DNA of 64,000 bases, from assembly GCF_004353895.1 (NCBI RefSeq), contig NZ_SMOG01000003.1:1-64000 (forward strand), in the 5' to 3' direction. The notes beneath the pieces are model-generated. The model was given only the letters and a program-made list of their open reading frames with translations, did no database searches and was not told the DNA's origin. Source of the DNA: Candidatus Syntrophosphaera thermopropionivorans. GTDB lineage: Bacteria; Cloacimonadota; Cloacimonadia; Cloacimonadales; Cloacimonadaceae. Shown in pieces: positions 8,329 through 17,956 of this stretch; positions within the stretch are counted from its first letter, which is position 1; the number at the start of each line of letters is the position of its first letter. The translations under genes were made by a program, and so were the position numbers.

Positions 8329-10248
8329 ATGAGTCTTATTCGCGCTATAGATGTATCTGTAGAATTCAGTGGTAAATCTATTCTTAGGAACATTAATTGC
8401 AGCCTGGAGCATAATAGCAAGATAGGTTTGATTGGAGCGAATGGTTCCGGTAAAAGCACATTACTCAAAGTGTTATATGGAATGCAAACGCCCAATTCTG
8501 GAAAGGTGCAAAAAGCTAAATATTGTAATATTGCATACCTTCCTCAGGACTATCATCCCTTATCCAATCGGGTTCTTATAGAATATATTCGCTCTGCCCG
8601 TCCCGAACTTCTGAGATTGGAAAGAGAGATAGAAAGATTATCCGAGGAATTAAATAAGAATCCTGACGAAGAAATTGAAGCAGAATTAAATAAGGTAATA
8701 GAACAATATACCTATTATGGAGGCTATGATTTTGAGAATGAGATTAAATATGTGCTCACTTCACTTAATTTACCTCCGGAAAGCTGGAACCGAAAATGCG
8801 GAGAATTCAGTGGAGGAGAACAAACCAGAATTGCTTTAGCAAATGTATTATTGACTAACGGAGACCTGATTATGATGGATGAGCCAACCAATCATCTTGA
8901 TTTAGAAATGATAACTTGGCTGGAGAAATATCTACAAAATCTGAAAAAACCTTTTATTGTTGTCTCTCACGACCGTCAGTTTCTGGATAATACGGTTAAA
9001 ACTATATGGTGCTTACGTGATGGTCAATTGACTATCACCAAGGGAAATTATAGTACTTTTCGTAAAGCAGATGAGATTGCTCAACTTTCTCAAGCACGAC
9101 AATATGAGCAGCAAAAGAAATATATTGAAGAAACAGAGAATTTCATCCGACAAAACATTGCGGGAAATCGTAGCAATTTAGCTAAATCCCGTTTAAAGCA
9201 ATTAGAACGAATGGAAATAGTAAAAAAACCGTCTGACCAGAAATCTATAAAGCTCTCCATAGAAGCCAATAAGCGCAGCGGAAATGATATCTATATTCTG
9301 GAAAATGTCTCTTATGGCATTCCTCCTGATAAAGAACTGGCAAGAGATATCAATCTAACCGTCAACTATAAAGATAGAATCTGCATTTTAGGTCCTAATG
9401 GTTGCGGAAAAACTTCTTTATTAAAGGTCCTTTTGCAGGATAGCGACATCTTCAGTGGAACTCTTAAAGTAGGAGCAAGTTTGGATATAGGATATTTTGA
9501 CCAGCAACAGAATGACTTAGACCCTGAGCTAACCGTGCTGGATACTATCTGGCAAATTATTCCTGAAGCAACTATAGGTTATGTGAGAAGCTGGTTAGCT
9601 CGTTTTGGATTTTACGACGATGATATTGATAAAAAGGTGAAGCAATTAAGTGGAGGTGAACAATCCCGGCTTTATCTTTGCCGATTAATTCACACGCAAC
9701 CTAACCTATTACTTTTGGATGAACCTACCAATCATCTTGACCTGCAGATGACTGAATCATTAATGGAGGCTTTAAAAAACTATAATGGAACTATTATCTT
9801 TGTAACTCACGACCGCTGGTTTATGAAAGAACTGACTACCAAATTCTGGGTATTTCGCAAGCTCAAAGCAGAAAATGGTTTCTACACAACCATTCAAGAA
9901 TACATTGGCAACTGGGAAGAAGCGATGAATCTGGCATTTGAAAAACCAGAAGCAACTAAGACTCCTCCCCCACCCCGTAAACGAAAAAACCGCATCAATC
10001 CTTGGCATATGCGCAGCATTCTTGGCGAAATTGAAGAAAGTAGCAGAGAATATGAACTGTTAATAGAAGAGATGCAGGAAATTCAATACGAACTATCTCA
10101 ATCTACTACCTATTCCTCACCAGAAAAGGTAAAATTATTACAAAAACAACTGAAAGAACTGGAAGAAACAATGACCCAGTTGAAAGAACTGATTGATGAG
10201 ATGGAAGAAAAATATTTAGAATTATACTATCAATATTATGACAAATAA
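8329..10248 (+). CDS. ABC-F family ATPase (Uup/YdiF/EttA-like)
   Basis: A 639-residue protein with two ABC ATPase domains and no membrane segments, the ABC-F layout of ribosome-associated factors. Domain 1 has Walker A GANGSGKST, signature SGGEQTR and Walker B MMDEPTNHLD; domain 2 has GPNGCGKTS, SGGEQSR and LLDEPTNHLD. The linker between them (about 240-320) is charged and helical. The C-terminal ~80 residues form a coiled coil (LIEEMQEIQYELSQ), as in Uup/YdiF. Such proteins act on the ribosomal E site in translation quality control or antibiotic protection; the subtype cannot be fixed by eye. GGGGA lies upstream of the ATG. The gene overlaps the next one by 11 bases, so they are probably co-translated. 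Confidence 0.93.
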   Translation: MSLIRAIDVSVEFSGKSILRNINCSLEHNSKIGLIGANGSGKSTLLKVLYGMQTPNSGKVQKAKYCNIAYLPQDYHPLSNRVLIEYIRSARPELLRLEREIERLSEELNKNPDEEIEAELNKVIEQYTYYGGYDFENEIKYVLTSLNLPPESWNRKCGEFSGGEQTRIALANVLLTNGDLIMMDEPTNHLDLEMITWLEKYLQNLKKPFIVVSHDRQFLDNTVKTIWCLRDGQLTITKGNYSTFRKADEIAQLSQARQYEQQKKYIEETENFIRQNIAGNRSNLAKSRLKQLERMEIVKKPSDQKSIKLSIEANKRSGNDIYILENVSYGIPPDKELARDINLTVNYKDRICILGPNGCGKTSLLKVLLQDSDIFSGTLKVGASLDIGYFDQQQNDLDPELTVLDTIWQIIPEATIGYVRSWLARFGFYDDDIDKKVKQLSGGEQSRLYLCRLIHTQPNLLLLDEPTNHLDLQMTESLMEALKNYNGTIIFVTHDRWFMKELTTKFWVFRKLKAENGFYTTIQEYIGNWEEAMNLAFEKPEATKTPPPPRKRKNRINPWHMRSILGEIEESSREYELLIEEMQEIQYELSQSTTYSSPEKVKLLQKQLKELEETMTQLKELIDEMEEKYLELYYQYYDK

Positions 10249-11215
10249 AAGGATTGGCTTCACTTCTTCCTTCCCCGTAGAAGTTGTCTATGCAGCAGGT
10301 TATACACCTGTGGACTTAAATAATATCTTTGTGGAAGGAAATTCTACCGAATATATTCGTAAAGCTGAATTGAAAGGATTTCCCCGCACCATCTGCGCCT
10401 GGATTAAAGGCAATTTTGCTGCTGCACTTTCCGCTAATCTGGATGAAGTGATAGGAATTTCCCAGGGAGATTGCTCTAACGGCATTTCTTTAACCGCTAT
10501 GTTAGCGGAAGAAGGACTTCCTATCTATCATTTTTCCTTCCCTCAAGAACGAACCTATGAAGCTCTAAATGTAGAAATCAGAAAACTGGAAGAACACTTT
10601 GAAGTCTCCAGAGATGAGGTGATGAAGGTTAAAAAAAGATTGGATGACATTAGAATTAAATTAATAACTTTGGATGAATGGACCTGGAAAGAAGGATTGA
10701 TTACAGGAAAAGAAAATCATTACTGGCTGGTTAATTCTTCCGATTTTAGGGGTAATCCCGATAAGTTTGAAGAGGATTTGACCTTATTTATGGAAGAAGC
10801 ATCCAAACGCAATCCTTCTATGCCTAAACATCGCTGTGCCTATCTGGGTGTTCCTCCCATCTATCGTGACCTCTATGACCGCATTGAAGAACTTGATGGT
10901 AGAGTTATCTTTAACGAGGTACAAAGACAATTTTCTATGCCCTACCTCTGTTCCGATATAGTAGAACAATATTTAGTCTACACCTATCCTTATGGAGTTT
11001 TTGCTCGCCTGGAAGATATACTCTCACAATTAAATTTAAGAAAAATAGATATGGTGATTAGCTACACTCAATCTTTTTGTCACCTGCAGATTGATAATAT
11101 CCTTTTGAAAAAACACATAAAGATACCCTTCTTGAACCTGGAAGGTGACCGTCCAGAAGAACTTGATAGCAGAACTCTTTTACAACTGGAAAGCTTTTTT
11201 GAGGTTTATGGATGA
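10238..11215 (+). CDS. 2-hydroxyacyl-CoA dehydratase D-component-like protein (HgdB family)
   Basis: The 325-residue product starts with GFTSSFPVEVVYAAGYTPVDL, the signature opening of HgdB/YjiM-type proteins, which ligate a [4Fe-4S] cluster with conserved cysteines and work with an ATP-dependent activator. Candidate cysteines are in PRTICAW, QGDCSNG, HRCAYLG and LCSDIVEQ. The protein is shorter than fermentation-pathway HgdB (~370-420 aa), and no HgdA-like subunit or HgdC-like activator is nearby, so it probably belongs to the stand-alone subfamily of unknown substrate. It overlaps the ABC-F gene by 11 bases and mnmA by 4 (ATGA), placing it in an operon with RNA/translation genes. Confidence 0.8.
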   Translation: MTNKRIGFTSSFPVEVVYAAGYTPVDLNNIFVEGNSTEYIRKAELKGFPRTICAWIKGNFAAALSANLDEVIGISQGDCSNGISLTAMLAEEGLPIYHFSFPQERTYEALNVEIRKLEEHFEVSRDEVMKVKKRLDDIRIKLITLDEWTWKEGLITGKENHYWLVNSSDFRGNPDKFEEDLTLFMEEASKRNPSMPKHRCAYLGVPPIYRDLYDRIEELDGRVIFNEVQRQFSMPYLCSDIVEQYLVYTYPYGVFARLEDILSQLNLRKIDMVISYTQSFCHLQIDNILLKKHIKIPFLNLEGDRPEELDSRTLLQLESFFEVYG

Positions 11216-12291
11216 AAAAGGTAGTGGTAGCACTTAGTGGAGGCATAGATTCTGCTGTCAGTGCTTTTTTATTAAAAGAACAAGGATATGAAGTTATCGG
11301 TGCTACAATGTCCTTCTGGGATGATATTGCTTTAGCATCCAGTTGGTGTTCACAAGGTTGCTACGGACCACAAGAAGAAGAAAATATAAAATCAGCTCGC
11401 CAGATTGCTTCTCAACTGAATATAGAACATACAGTCATAAACTTAATAAAAGAGTTTAAAGATATAGTGCTAAGTTATTTTATTTCCAGCTATATGAATG
11501 GAAAAACACCTAATCCCTGTGTAATCTGCAATGCTCATATAAAGTTTGCTGCTTTCTGTGAAGGAATAAAAAGACAGGGATTGGATTTTGATTATTTTGC
11601 TACGGGACATTATGCAAGAAAGAACTATGATAATGAACTCCATCGCTGGCAGCTTCTTAAAGGGAAAGATGCTCTTAAAGACCAATCTTATTTCCTTTGC
11701 TTATTAAATCAGGAACAAATAAGTAGAGCTCTTTTTCCTCTCGGTGAAAGAACAAAAGAAGAGATAAAACAAATTGCCACGGATATAGGTTTGGGATTTC
11801 TCCGAGAACGAGAAGAAAGTCAGGACTTTATAGATTCCTCTGTTTATCCTTATATCTTTCCCGCTCAGGCTTTTACCGCAGGAGAAATTATAGACAGCAC
11901 TGGCAAAGTGTTAGGATATCATCAGGGATTGGTAAATTACACTATAGGACAACGGAAACATTTAGGAATCAGCGGAATGACTGAACCTTATTATGTGGTC
12001 GGAATTGATGCTAAACATAACAGATTGATTGTAGGACCTATTAAGGAACTTTACAAGGATAGACTTATTGCCCGGGATATAAACTGGGTTTCTATCCCTG
12101 ATTTAAAAGAAGAAATAAGAGCAGAAACAAAGATAAGATTAGCTCATAATGCAGCTTTAGGAACTTTGCTACCTTTTTCAGAAAATAGAGTAGAAGTTCG
12201 GTTTGATGAACCTCAACTATCCATAACTCCAGGACAATTTGCCGTTTTTTATAAGGGTGATTTGCTTCTTGGAGGAGGAGTGATTGAATAA
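11212..12291 (+). CDS. mnmA: tRNA-specific 2-thiouridylase MnmA
   Basis: A 359-residue protein with the N-type PP-loop SGGIDSA (residues 9-15), TPNPCVICN (99-107, Cys103 being the conserved catalytic cysteine), GHYAR (132-136), NYTIGQRKHLG (242-252) and a C-terminal beta-barrel. MnmA adenylates U34 of Lys/Glu/Gln tRNAs and transfers sulfur to make s2U. The second catalytic cysteine, normally in a SQDICF-type motif, is absent here: residues 203-208 read SQDFID. Extra cysteines occur at 46, 50 and 106. The loss could mean an iron-sulfur or single-cysteine mechanism. The ATG overlaps the previous stop by 4 bases. Confidence 0.92.
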   Translation: MKKVVVALSGGIDSAVSAFLLKEQGYEVIGATMSFWDDIALASSWCSQGCYGPQEEENIKSARQIASQLNIEHTVINLIKEFKDIVLSYFISSYMNGKTPNPCVICNAHIKFAAFCEGIKRQGLDFDYFATGHYARKNYDNELHRWQLLKGKDALKDQSYFLCLLNQEQISRALFPLGERTKEEIKQIATDIGLGFLREREESQDFIDSSVYPYIFPAQAFTAGEIIDSTGKVLGYHQGLVNYTIGQRKHLGISGMTEPYYVVGIDAKHNRLIVGPIKELYKDRLIARDINWVSIPDLKEEIRAETKIRLAHNAALGTLLPFSENRVEVRFDEPQLSITPGQFAVFYKGDLLLGGGVIE

Positions 12292-12626
12292 TGTATTATT
12301 TATTAAAAGTTATTATATCTGCTGGTTTGATTGTTCTGATAAGTGAGGTCTCTAAAAGAAGTAGTTTTATAGGAGCGATTTTTGCCTCTATTCCATTGAT
12401 CTCCTTTCTCGCTATACTCTGGATGTATTTTGAGACAAAAGATACAGGAAAGATTGCAGAACTTTCTATTGATATTTTCTGGTTGGTTCTGCCTTCTTTA
12501 CTATTCTTCATTCTATTCCCCATTCTGCTAAAACGAAACTGGAATTTCTTTCTTTCTTTTTTCCTTTCCACTGCAGTAATGGTAGCTGGTTATTTTTTAA
12601 TGACCTGGCTAATGAAATCTCGTTAA
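12291..12626 (+). CDS. DUF3147-like small integral membrane protein
   Basis: A 111-residue protein with four hydrophobic segments (about 4-20, 27-46, 60-80 and 87-106) and the N-terminal phrase ISEVSKRSSFIGAIFASIP, which resembles the DUF3147 family of inner-membrane proteins of unknown function. Its start codon overlaps the stop of mnmA by one base (TAATG), so it is translationally coupled. Role unknown. Confidence 0.75.
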   Translation: MYYLLKVIISAGLIVLISEVSKRSSFIGAIFASIPLISFLAILWMYFETKDTGKIAELSIDIFWLVLPSLLFFILFPILLKRNWNFFLSFFLSTAVMVAGYFLMTWLMKSR

Positions 12627-12727
12627 AAATGACAAAAGGGCTAATCCATTTTAGCTTATGAGAGAAGAAAGTCTTTTAAACAGAACTTTCTGATTGACAC
12701 AAAGACTTTTGCCAAAACTATGTCCGT

Positions 12728-13675
12728 ATGATAAAAGTCAAATGGGAAAATAATCAAATACCAGCGGATATTAAGCTGCCATCTGGATGGGTGTTTTTTT
12801 GCTTTAAAAAAGAAGACCTTGCTCTTTGGTGTGGTTTTACTCCAAATATTAGCCAGCGTTTACATAATATAAGCAGAAAAGCTGAACAGGATGAATCTTT
12901 TAGAACGGCTTCACTGGCTGCTGAATATATAGAGATAGAACCTTATTCTCGTTCGGTAGATGTCTTATTTCATTACAAAGTCTTTGTTCAGGAATATAAT
13001 CCTCCTTTTCAAGATGTGACTGCACCCTGGAAAGAATATGTCTATCTCGCTCTTGATGCATACCATTTCCCTTTTGTATCCATCCAATCTGACACCAATG
13101 GTGATTGGACTTATGCAGGACCCTGGAGAAGTCGTTTTTTCTTGATGGATATAATGGATAGCATTTCTCGTATACTGAAACTTCCCTTTTGCGAAACTTC
13201 CTATTATCCTTGTGACAAATTGGATAAAGGAATCTGTAGAGGTTATTGTGAAGCTTTAGATGAAGAAGGTGAAGTGGAAGATGTGGAAGAATTAAATAAG
13301 TTAGAATCTCTCCTCTGGGAAGCCTATCTTCATCCTGACAATAGTATCCTGGAAATGCTTACTAAGGAAAAAGAAAAATATTTCAATGAACTGGAATTTG
13401 AAAAGGAAGATCTTATTGCCAGCGAAGTTGAAAACTTTGCAAAATATAGAGACTGGCTAAAATTTCTCTATTTAACCAAGACTTTATCATATCAAACGGA
13501 AGATTTTGGTGTGGAAAATGGTCTACTTAACTGGTGTAAATTTAAGGATAAAATCTATAAATTCCCAGTAGAACCAATAAATTATAGACCCAACGAGAGA
13601 TTAGCCATCAATTTAAATAAAACCGATGAAGCAAGATTACTCTATGAATATTATATTCAAAATTATAAAGGATAA
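12728..13675 (+). CDS. UvrC-like protein with degenerate GIY-YIG domain
   Basis: The 315-residue protein resembles the N-terminal half of UvrC without its helicase-like, UvrB-binding and endonuclease V-like parts. Residues ~19-50 (SGWVFFCFKKEDLALWCGFTP) line up with a GIY-YIG core in which the usual GVY and YVG have become WVF and WCG. Residues ~130-180 (AGPWRSRFF, then LKLPFC, PCDKLDKGICRGYC) match the UvrC segment FGPFPS...LRTC...C.Y..GRC..PC. Nuclease activity is uncertain because the two signature Tyr are altered. No Shine-Dalgarno is visible. TTGACA at 12694-12699 would place transcription start near the ATG, so the message might be leaderless. It is followed after 3 bases by purC. Confidence 0.6.
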   Translation: MIKVKWENNQIPADIKLPSGWVFFCFKKEDLALWCGFTPNISQRLHNISRKAEQDESFRTASLAAEYIEIEPYSRSVDVLFHYKVFVQEYNPPFQDVTAPWKEYVYLALDAYHFPFVSIQSDTNGDWTYAGPWRSRFFLMDIMDSISRILKLPFCETSYYPCDKLDKGICRGYCEALDEEGEVEDVEELNKLESLLWEAYLHPDNSILEMLTKEKEKYFNELEFEKEDLIASEVENFAKYRDWLKFLYLTKTLSYQTEDFGVENGLLNWCKFKDKIYKFPVEPINYRPNERLAINLNKTDEARLLYEYYIQNYKG

Positions 13676-13678
13676 GCA

Positions 13679-14566
13679 ATGTATGAGATATTAAGTGAGT
13701 TACCAATTGTAAAGCAAAGTCGTCAGGGAAAAGTGCGAGATATGTATGATCTTGGTGAGACAGTTTTAATGGTGACCAGTGACCGCATTTCTGCTTTTGA
13801 TGTAGTTTTTCCAGACCCAATTCCTGGCAAAGGAATAATACTCAATCAGATTGCTGCTTATGTTTTTAAAACTACTTCCCATATTGTTCCCAATCATTTT
13901 ATAAGTGATAAGACAGAAGATTATCCAGAAGAATTTCAACCTTATAAAGATTATCTGGAAGGTAGAAGTATGTTGGTGCAAAAGCTCCGAATGATACCTG
14001 TAGAATGCATAGTTAGAGGATACATCAGTGGTTCTGCCTGGAATGAATATTCCCATTCAGGAACTGTTGGAGGTGAAGTTATGCCATCTGGACTGAAAGA
14101 AAATCAAAAACTACCTCAACCTATTTTTACACCTTCCGTCAAAATCACTGAGGGCCACGACATAAATATAAGTTATCAAGAGATGCTCAATCATATGGAT
14201 AAATTTATTGCTGAATTTTTGAGAGATAAATCTCTTGCTCTCTATGATTACGGCTACAACTTTTTACTACCCAAAGGAATCATTTTAGCTGACACCAAAT
14301 TTGAGTTCGGAACCAAAGAAGGGGAAATACTTTTAGCTGATGAAGCACTTACACCTGATTCTTCTCGTTTTTGGGATTTGGAAGCATATAATTCGGGAAA
14401 AGGTCCCGTAAGCTTTGATAAACAGATAGTGCGCGATTATCTGGAAAGTATTGGTTGGAATAAAAAACCTCCTGCTCCGCATTTACCAGAAGAAATAATA
14501 GATAAGGCTTTAGCTAAGTATCGTCAAATCCGAGATATCTTTTTAGGAGAGCAATCCAAACAATGA
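13679..14566 (+). CDS. purC: SAICAR synthase (phosphoribosylaminoimidazole-succinocarboxamide synthase)
   Basis: A 295-residue protein that ligates aspartate to CAIR using ATP in purine biosynthesis. Recognisable motifs are GKVRDMYDL near the N-terminus, TSDRISAFD, VECIVRGYISGSAW, ITEGHDINIS, LADTKFEFG and DEALTPDSSRFW. Length and motifs match the eukaryote-like/long bacterial PurC type (~295-300 aa) rather than the short E. coli type (237 aa). No other pur genes are adjacent. Its stop overlaps the next gene's ATG by 4 bases. Confidence 0.95.
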   Translation: MYEILSELPIVKQSRQGKVRDMYDLGETVLMVTSDRISAFDVVFPDPIPGKGIILNQIAAYVFKTTSHIVPNHFISDKTEDYPEEFQPYKDYLEGRSMLVQKLRMIPVECIVRGYISGSAWNEYSHSGTVGGEVMPSGLKENQKLPQPIFTPSVKITEGHDINISYQEMLNHMDKFIAEFLRDKSLALYDYGYNFLLPKGIILADTKFEFGTKEGEILLADEALTPDSSRFWDLEAYNSGKGPVSFDKQIVRDYLESIGWNKKPPAPHLPEEIIDKALAKYRQIRDIFLGEQSKQ

Positions 14567-14946
14567 AAAGTATTTGTATTGTTGATGATGAAGAAGATTT
14601 AGTAGAAAATTTAAAACTCCAATTGGAACAGATTAAACCCGAGTGGAAGATAATCGGATTCAGCAATGGTATGGATGCTCTGAAAGAAATTATCGCCGGA
14701 AATGTTGATTTAGTGATAACTGATATTGCAATGCCCGATATGGATGGCTATGAACTTTTCTGGAGGATTAAAGACCATAATCCCCAAATGCCCGTTATAA
14801 TGATGACTGGTTTTGGATACGACCCTAATCATGTTTTAGTAAGAGCAAAATCTGATGGATTGCAGGAAATACTCTATAAGCCATTTGAACTTGATAAATT
14901 GATAGAACTTATAGATAAACACTTAAAACCTAATAAGAAAAATTGA
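14563..14946 (+). CDS. Single-domain response regulator (CheY-like receiver)
   Basis: The 127-residue protein is a lone receiver domain: acidic pair DDEED at 8-12, phospho-acceptor Asp54 in VITDIAMPDMDG, Thr/Ser switch in MMTGFG and Lys in LYKPFEL. There is no output domain, so it acts by protein contact or phosphotransfer. No histidine kinase is encoded in the window. It overlaps purC (ATGA) and the following lpxK (TTGA) by 4 bases each; the operon position gives no obvious function. Confidence 0.92.
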   Translation: MKSICIVDDEEDLVENLKLQLEQIKPEWKIIGFSNGMDALKEIIAGNVDLVITDIAMPDMDGYELFWRIKDHNPQMPVIMMTGFGYDPNHVLVRAKSDGLQEILYKPFELDKLIELIDKHLKPNKKN

Positions 14947-16010
14947 TAAGTCCTTCCTTTATTGATAAGCATTTAATGCAAAAAACCTGGCTCAGCAACC
15001 TGATGAATCCAGTAGGTAAATTGTATGAAATCTACCAATCTCAAAGAAGAAAAAAACTCAGTTCCCAAGCCTGGCATTCTGATTGTTTTGTTATCAGTAT
15101 AGGTAATATAATGAGTGGTGGTAGTGGTAAAACTCCTTTTTGTCTGTATCTGGCTGAATTATTAAAGAAATCAGGGATAAAAATTGGAGTATCTCATAGA
15201 GGTTATAAAGGAACTTTAGAGGATACTCCAACAGTTATTTCTGATGGAAAACAGATTTTCTATAAGGCAATGACCTGTGGAGATGAAGCCTATCTTCTTG
15301 CCTCCCGCTTGCCTGAAATTCCAGTAGTGGTAGGAAAACAACGCTGTGCTGCTGTTTCACTCTTACTGGCAGCATTTCCAGATACTGAAATAGTTATCTT
15401 AGATGATGCTTTTCAACATCTCAGTATTGCACGAGACCTGGATTTTATTTGCTTTGATGCTAAATGGGGCATTGGAAATGGAAGAGTGATTCCGGCAGGA
15501 TATTTAAGAGAACCAGTAAAAAATATACCTCTTTCCTCTATAATTATAATCAATCATAAAGAAGGTAAAGAGGAAGTTCCTGAGGAAAAAGAGTGGTGGT
15601 CTTCTTTTCCCCAAACTTCCTTTCATTGCTGGATAAGAGGAAAAGGTTATGTAGATACGAGGGATAATCTCTATACGGCTAAAGATATTAAAGGGAAAAG
15701 ATGCATACTGGTAAGTGGAATCGCTCATCCTGAATCCTTTGAACATAATATTGAAAAAGATGGAATCTCCTGGCTACACCACTTTCGTTATCCAGACCAT
15801 TATGCTTTTTCTGATATCAAAGAAATAAATAAACTTTCCAGTTTATGCAGTAAATATCAGATAGATTATATTCTTTGTACGGAAAAGGACCTGGTCAAAT
15901 TACAGATTTATGCACCACTGAAGAATAAATTACGGGCACTTCGTCTGCAAACTGAATGTCAAGATGAAGAAACTTTGTTGGGTCTAATTAAAGAAAGAAT
16001 GGAATATTAA
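14943..16010 (+). CDS. lpxK: Tetraacyldisaccharide 4'-kinase LpxK
   Basis: The 355-residue protein phosphorylates the 4' position of the lipid A precursor at the inner membrane. The Walker A-like GNIMSGGSGKTPF lies near residue 60, followed by SHRGYKG, GDEAYLLA, LDDAFQHL and DYILCTEKD near the C-terminus, all typical LpxK motifs. The frame begins at a TTG overlapping the previous stop (TTGA); an ATG twelve codons in is the alternative start. It is evidence for an LPS outer membrane. It converges on rsmE with one base between stops and no clear terminator. Confidence 0.95.
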   Translation: MISPSFIDKHLMQKTWLSNLMNPVGKLYEIYQSQRRKKLSSQAWHSDCFVISIGNIMSGGSGKTPFCLYLAELLKKSGIKIGVSHRGYKGTLEDTPTVISDGKQIFYKAMTCGDEAYLLASRLPEIPVVVGKQRCAAVSLLLAAFPDTEIVILDDAFQHLSIARDLDFICFDAKWGIGNGRVIPAGYLREPVKNIPLSSIIIINHKEGKEEVPEEKEWWSSFPQTSFHCWIRGKGYVDTRDNLYTAKDIKGKRCILVSGIAHPESFEHNIEKDGISWLHHFRYPDHYAFSDIKEINKLSSLCSKYQIDYILCTEKDLVKLQIYAPLKNKLRALRLQTECQDEETLLGLIKERMEY

Positions 16011-16011
16011 T

Positions 16012-16755
16012 TTAACCGGCTTTTGTATTTATTTTCAGTCTTTGAGCTAAAGCTAACCATTGCGCTGAAGCAACAATGGCAGCAGTCTCCGCTCTGGTAA
16101 TCTGATGAGCTAAACAAATTTCCGGTAAATCCTGCATAAGATTAAATTCCTCTGCACTCCAACCACCCTCTGCTCCTATCATAAAACAAGGTTTTCCTGC
16201 CTGCTCAGCTGATAAATCAAACATCCATTGCTCTGGTTTGCGCTCTGAACAAAGAATAGGATTATAACTTTGAGCTTTAATGTTTGCTAAAGCACTTCTT
16301 AAATCCTGCGGAGAAAATATTTCCGGTAACCAGGGATTGTCACATTGTTTAATGGCTGAGATAGCTATTTTTTGAAAACGAGATAAGGTGTTTGCAGACG
16401 GTTTTCTTACAGATAAATCTGTAATTAAGGGGAAAAGAGCGCTCACTCCAAGTTCTGTGCACTTTTCTACAATAAGTTCATCATTACGGTTCTTCAGTAA
16501 GGCAAAAGCTATGGCAAAAGGATAGTCTGGATAGGGATAATCTATAATGTCAGTAAGTTCTAATAAAGCAGAAGCAGTCTCAATTTTAACCGCTTCAGCT
16601 TTAGCCATAATCCCCTTACCAGAATTTAATATAACAGTTTCCTTGATACGCCTATGAGCCACATAAGCCCAGTGATGAAACTCTTCGCCAGCCAAGCGAA
16701 TTTGCTCACCTGGCTTCATATTGGCATCTAAGAAAGGATAAAATATTGAAGGCAT
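16012..16755 (-). CDS. rsmE: 16S rRNA m3U1498 methyltransferase RsmE
   Basis: A 247-residue SPOUT-fold methyltransferase. Diagnostic motifs are GAEGGWSAEEF (SAM-binding knot) and the C-terminal LAHQITRAETAAIVASAQW, equivalent to LG.RILR.ETA in the family; the N-terminal PUA-like part contains EFHHWAYVAHRR. It would methylate U1498 of 16S rRNA using SAM. It is the last gene of the heat-shock operon, 12 bases after dnaJ, an arrangement seen in many bacteria. Confidence 0.93.
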   Translation of the reverse strand: MPSIFYPFLDANMKPGEQIRLAGEEFHHWAYVAHRRIKETVILNSGKGIMAKAEAVKIETASALLELTDIIDYPYPDYPFAIAFALLKNRNDELIVEKCTELGVSALFPLITDLSVRKPSANTLSRFQKIAISAIKQCDNPWLPEIFSPQDLRSALANIKAQSYNPILCSERKPEQWMFDLSAEQAGKPCFMIGAEGGWSAEEFNLMQDLPEICLAHQITRAETAAIVASAQWLALAQRLKINTKAG

Positions 16756-16767
16756 CTTCGTTTTTAA

Positions 16768-17925
16768 TTAGAAAAAGAAGCCTCTCAATTTCTCTTTAAA
16801 GCTCTTACCAGGCTTCAATTCTCGCTTCTTATCAAACTCTTTTAGACGGTTATAAAGTTCCATCTCTTCTCGGGAAAGCTTAGTGGGCACTACAACTTTG
16901 ATTTTGACCAACAAATCTCCCCGACTGTAGGAATTTAGTCCTTTAATACCCTGTCCTCTTAAGCGAAAGATTCTTCCACTTTGAGTTCCAGGTGGAATCT
17001 TCATTTTTGCTGTGCCAGTTAAGGTTGGCACTATCACTTCATCACCCAGAACAGCTTGAGTAACAGTTATAGGAAGTTCCAGGATAATGTTATTTCCATC
17101 CCTTTCAAAAAGCTCATCCGGTTTTTCATGAATGACAACCAGGATATCACCATAACTTCCATTTCTGGGACCTACATTGCCCTGACCTCTAAGTCGGATA
17201 ACCTGATTTTCTTCCACTCCTGCAGGAATCTTGACATTAATTTCCTTATTTTTACTAATTCTACCCTCTCCCATACACTTGGGACATTTATTGCGGATAA
17301 TTTTACCTTCTCCCCTGCAAGAAGGACATTCTGATATGGACTGCATTTGACCGAAGAGCGATTGACGCACGGTTCGCACCTGTCCAGTTCCGTGACATTG
17401 AGGACAGGTCTCCGCTTTCCCATCAGCACTTCCAGTTCCTCTGCATTGGTCACAGATATCTTTGACTGTAATTCTTACCTTTTTCTCCGTCCCTAAAGCA
17501 ATCTCCTTAAGGGTTAAAGCTAAATCTATCTGAATATTTTCACCCTGATTGGAATACCTTTGACTTTCTCTGTTACGAGAACTAAATCCACCACCAAAGA
17601 GGGTATCAAAAATAGAACTGAACCCTCCACCAAAAAGGTCACTGATATCATCAAAGTGGCTGAAATCATTCCAGCTAAATCCGCCGTTACCAAATTGCTG
17701 GTCTATTCCTGCATGACCATATTGGTCATATAATTGACGTTTTTCTTTGTCTGAGAGAACTTCATAGGCTTCGGAAGCTTCTTTGAACTTCTCTTCTGCT
17801 TCTTTATTATCCGGATTTTTATCCGGATGATATTTCATTGCCAGTTTGCGATAAGCTTTTTTTATCTCATCTTCACTGGCATCCCTTGAGACACCGAGCA
17901 CTTCATAGTAATCTCTTTTTGCCAT
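16768..17925 (-). CDS. dnaJ: Chaperone protein DnaJ
   Basis: A 385-residue type I DnaJ: J domain at 1-70 with HPD in KYHPDKN, G/F-rich linker (about 75-125, FGGGFSS), four CxxCxGxG zinc repeats ([32 protein letters not shown], about 150-220), then the C-terminal substrate-binding domains. It delivers clients to DnaK and stimulates its ATPase. It follows dnaK after a 74-base gap containing a strong hairpin that may tune its expression relative to dnaK. Confidence 0.98.
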   Translation of the reverse strand: MAKRDYYEVLGVSRDASEDEIKKAYRKLAMKYHPDKNPDNKEAEEKFKEASEAYEVLSDKEKRQLYDQYGHAGIDQQFGNGGFSWNDFSHFDDISDLFGGGFSSIFDTLFGGGFSSRNRESQRYSNQGENIQIDLALTLKEIALGTEKKVRITVKDICDQCRGTGSADGKAETCPQCHGTGQVRTVRQSLFGQMQSISECPSCRGEGKIIRNKCPKCMGEGRISKNKEINVKIPAGVEENQVIRLRGQGNVGPRNGSYGDILVVIHEKPDELFERDGNNIILELPITVTQAVLGDEVIVPTLTGTAKMKIPPGTQSGRIFRLRGQGIKGLNSYSRGDLLVKIKVVVPTKLSREEMELYNRLKEFDKKRELKPGKSFKEKLRGFFF

Positions 17926-17956
17926 CTATTTAAACTCCAGAAAATATCAAATTAGT

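Noticed and set aside
13608-14056. Minus-strand frames over the start of purC
   Set aside because: purC motifs and operon overlaps on the plus strand leave no room for real minus-strand genes here.
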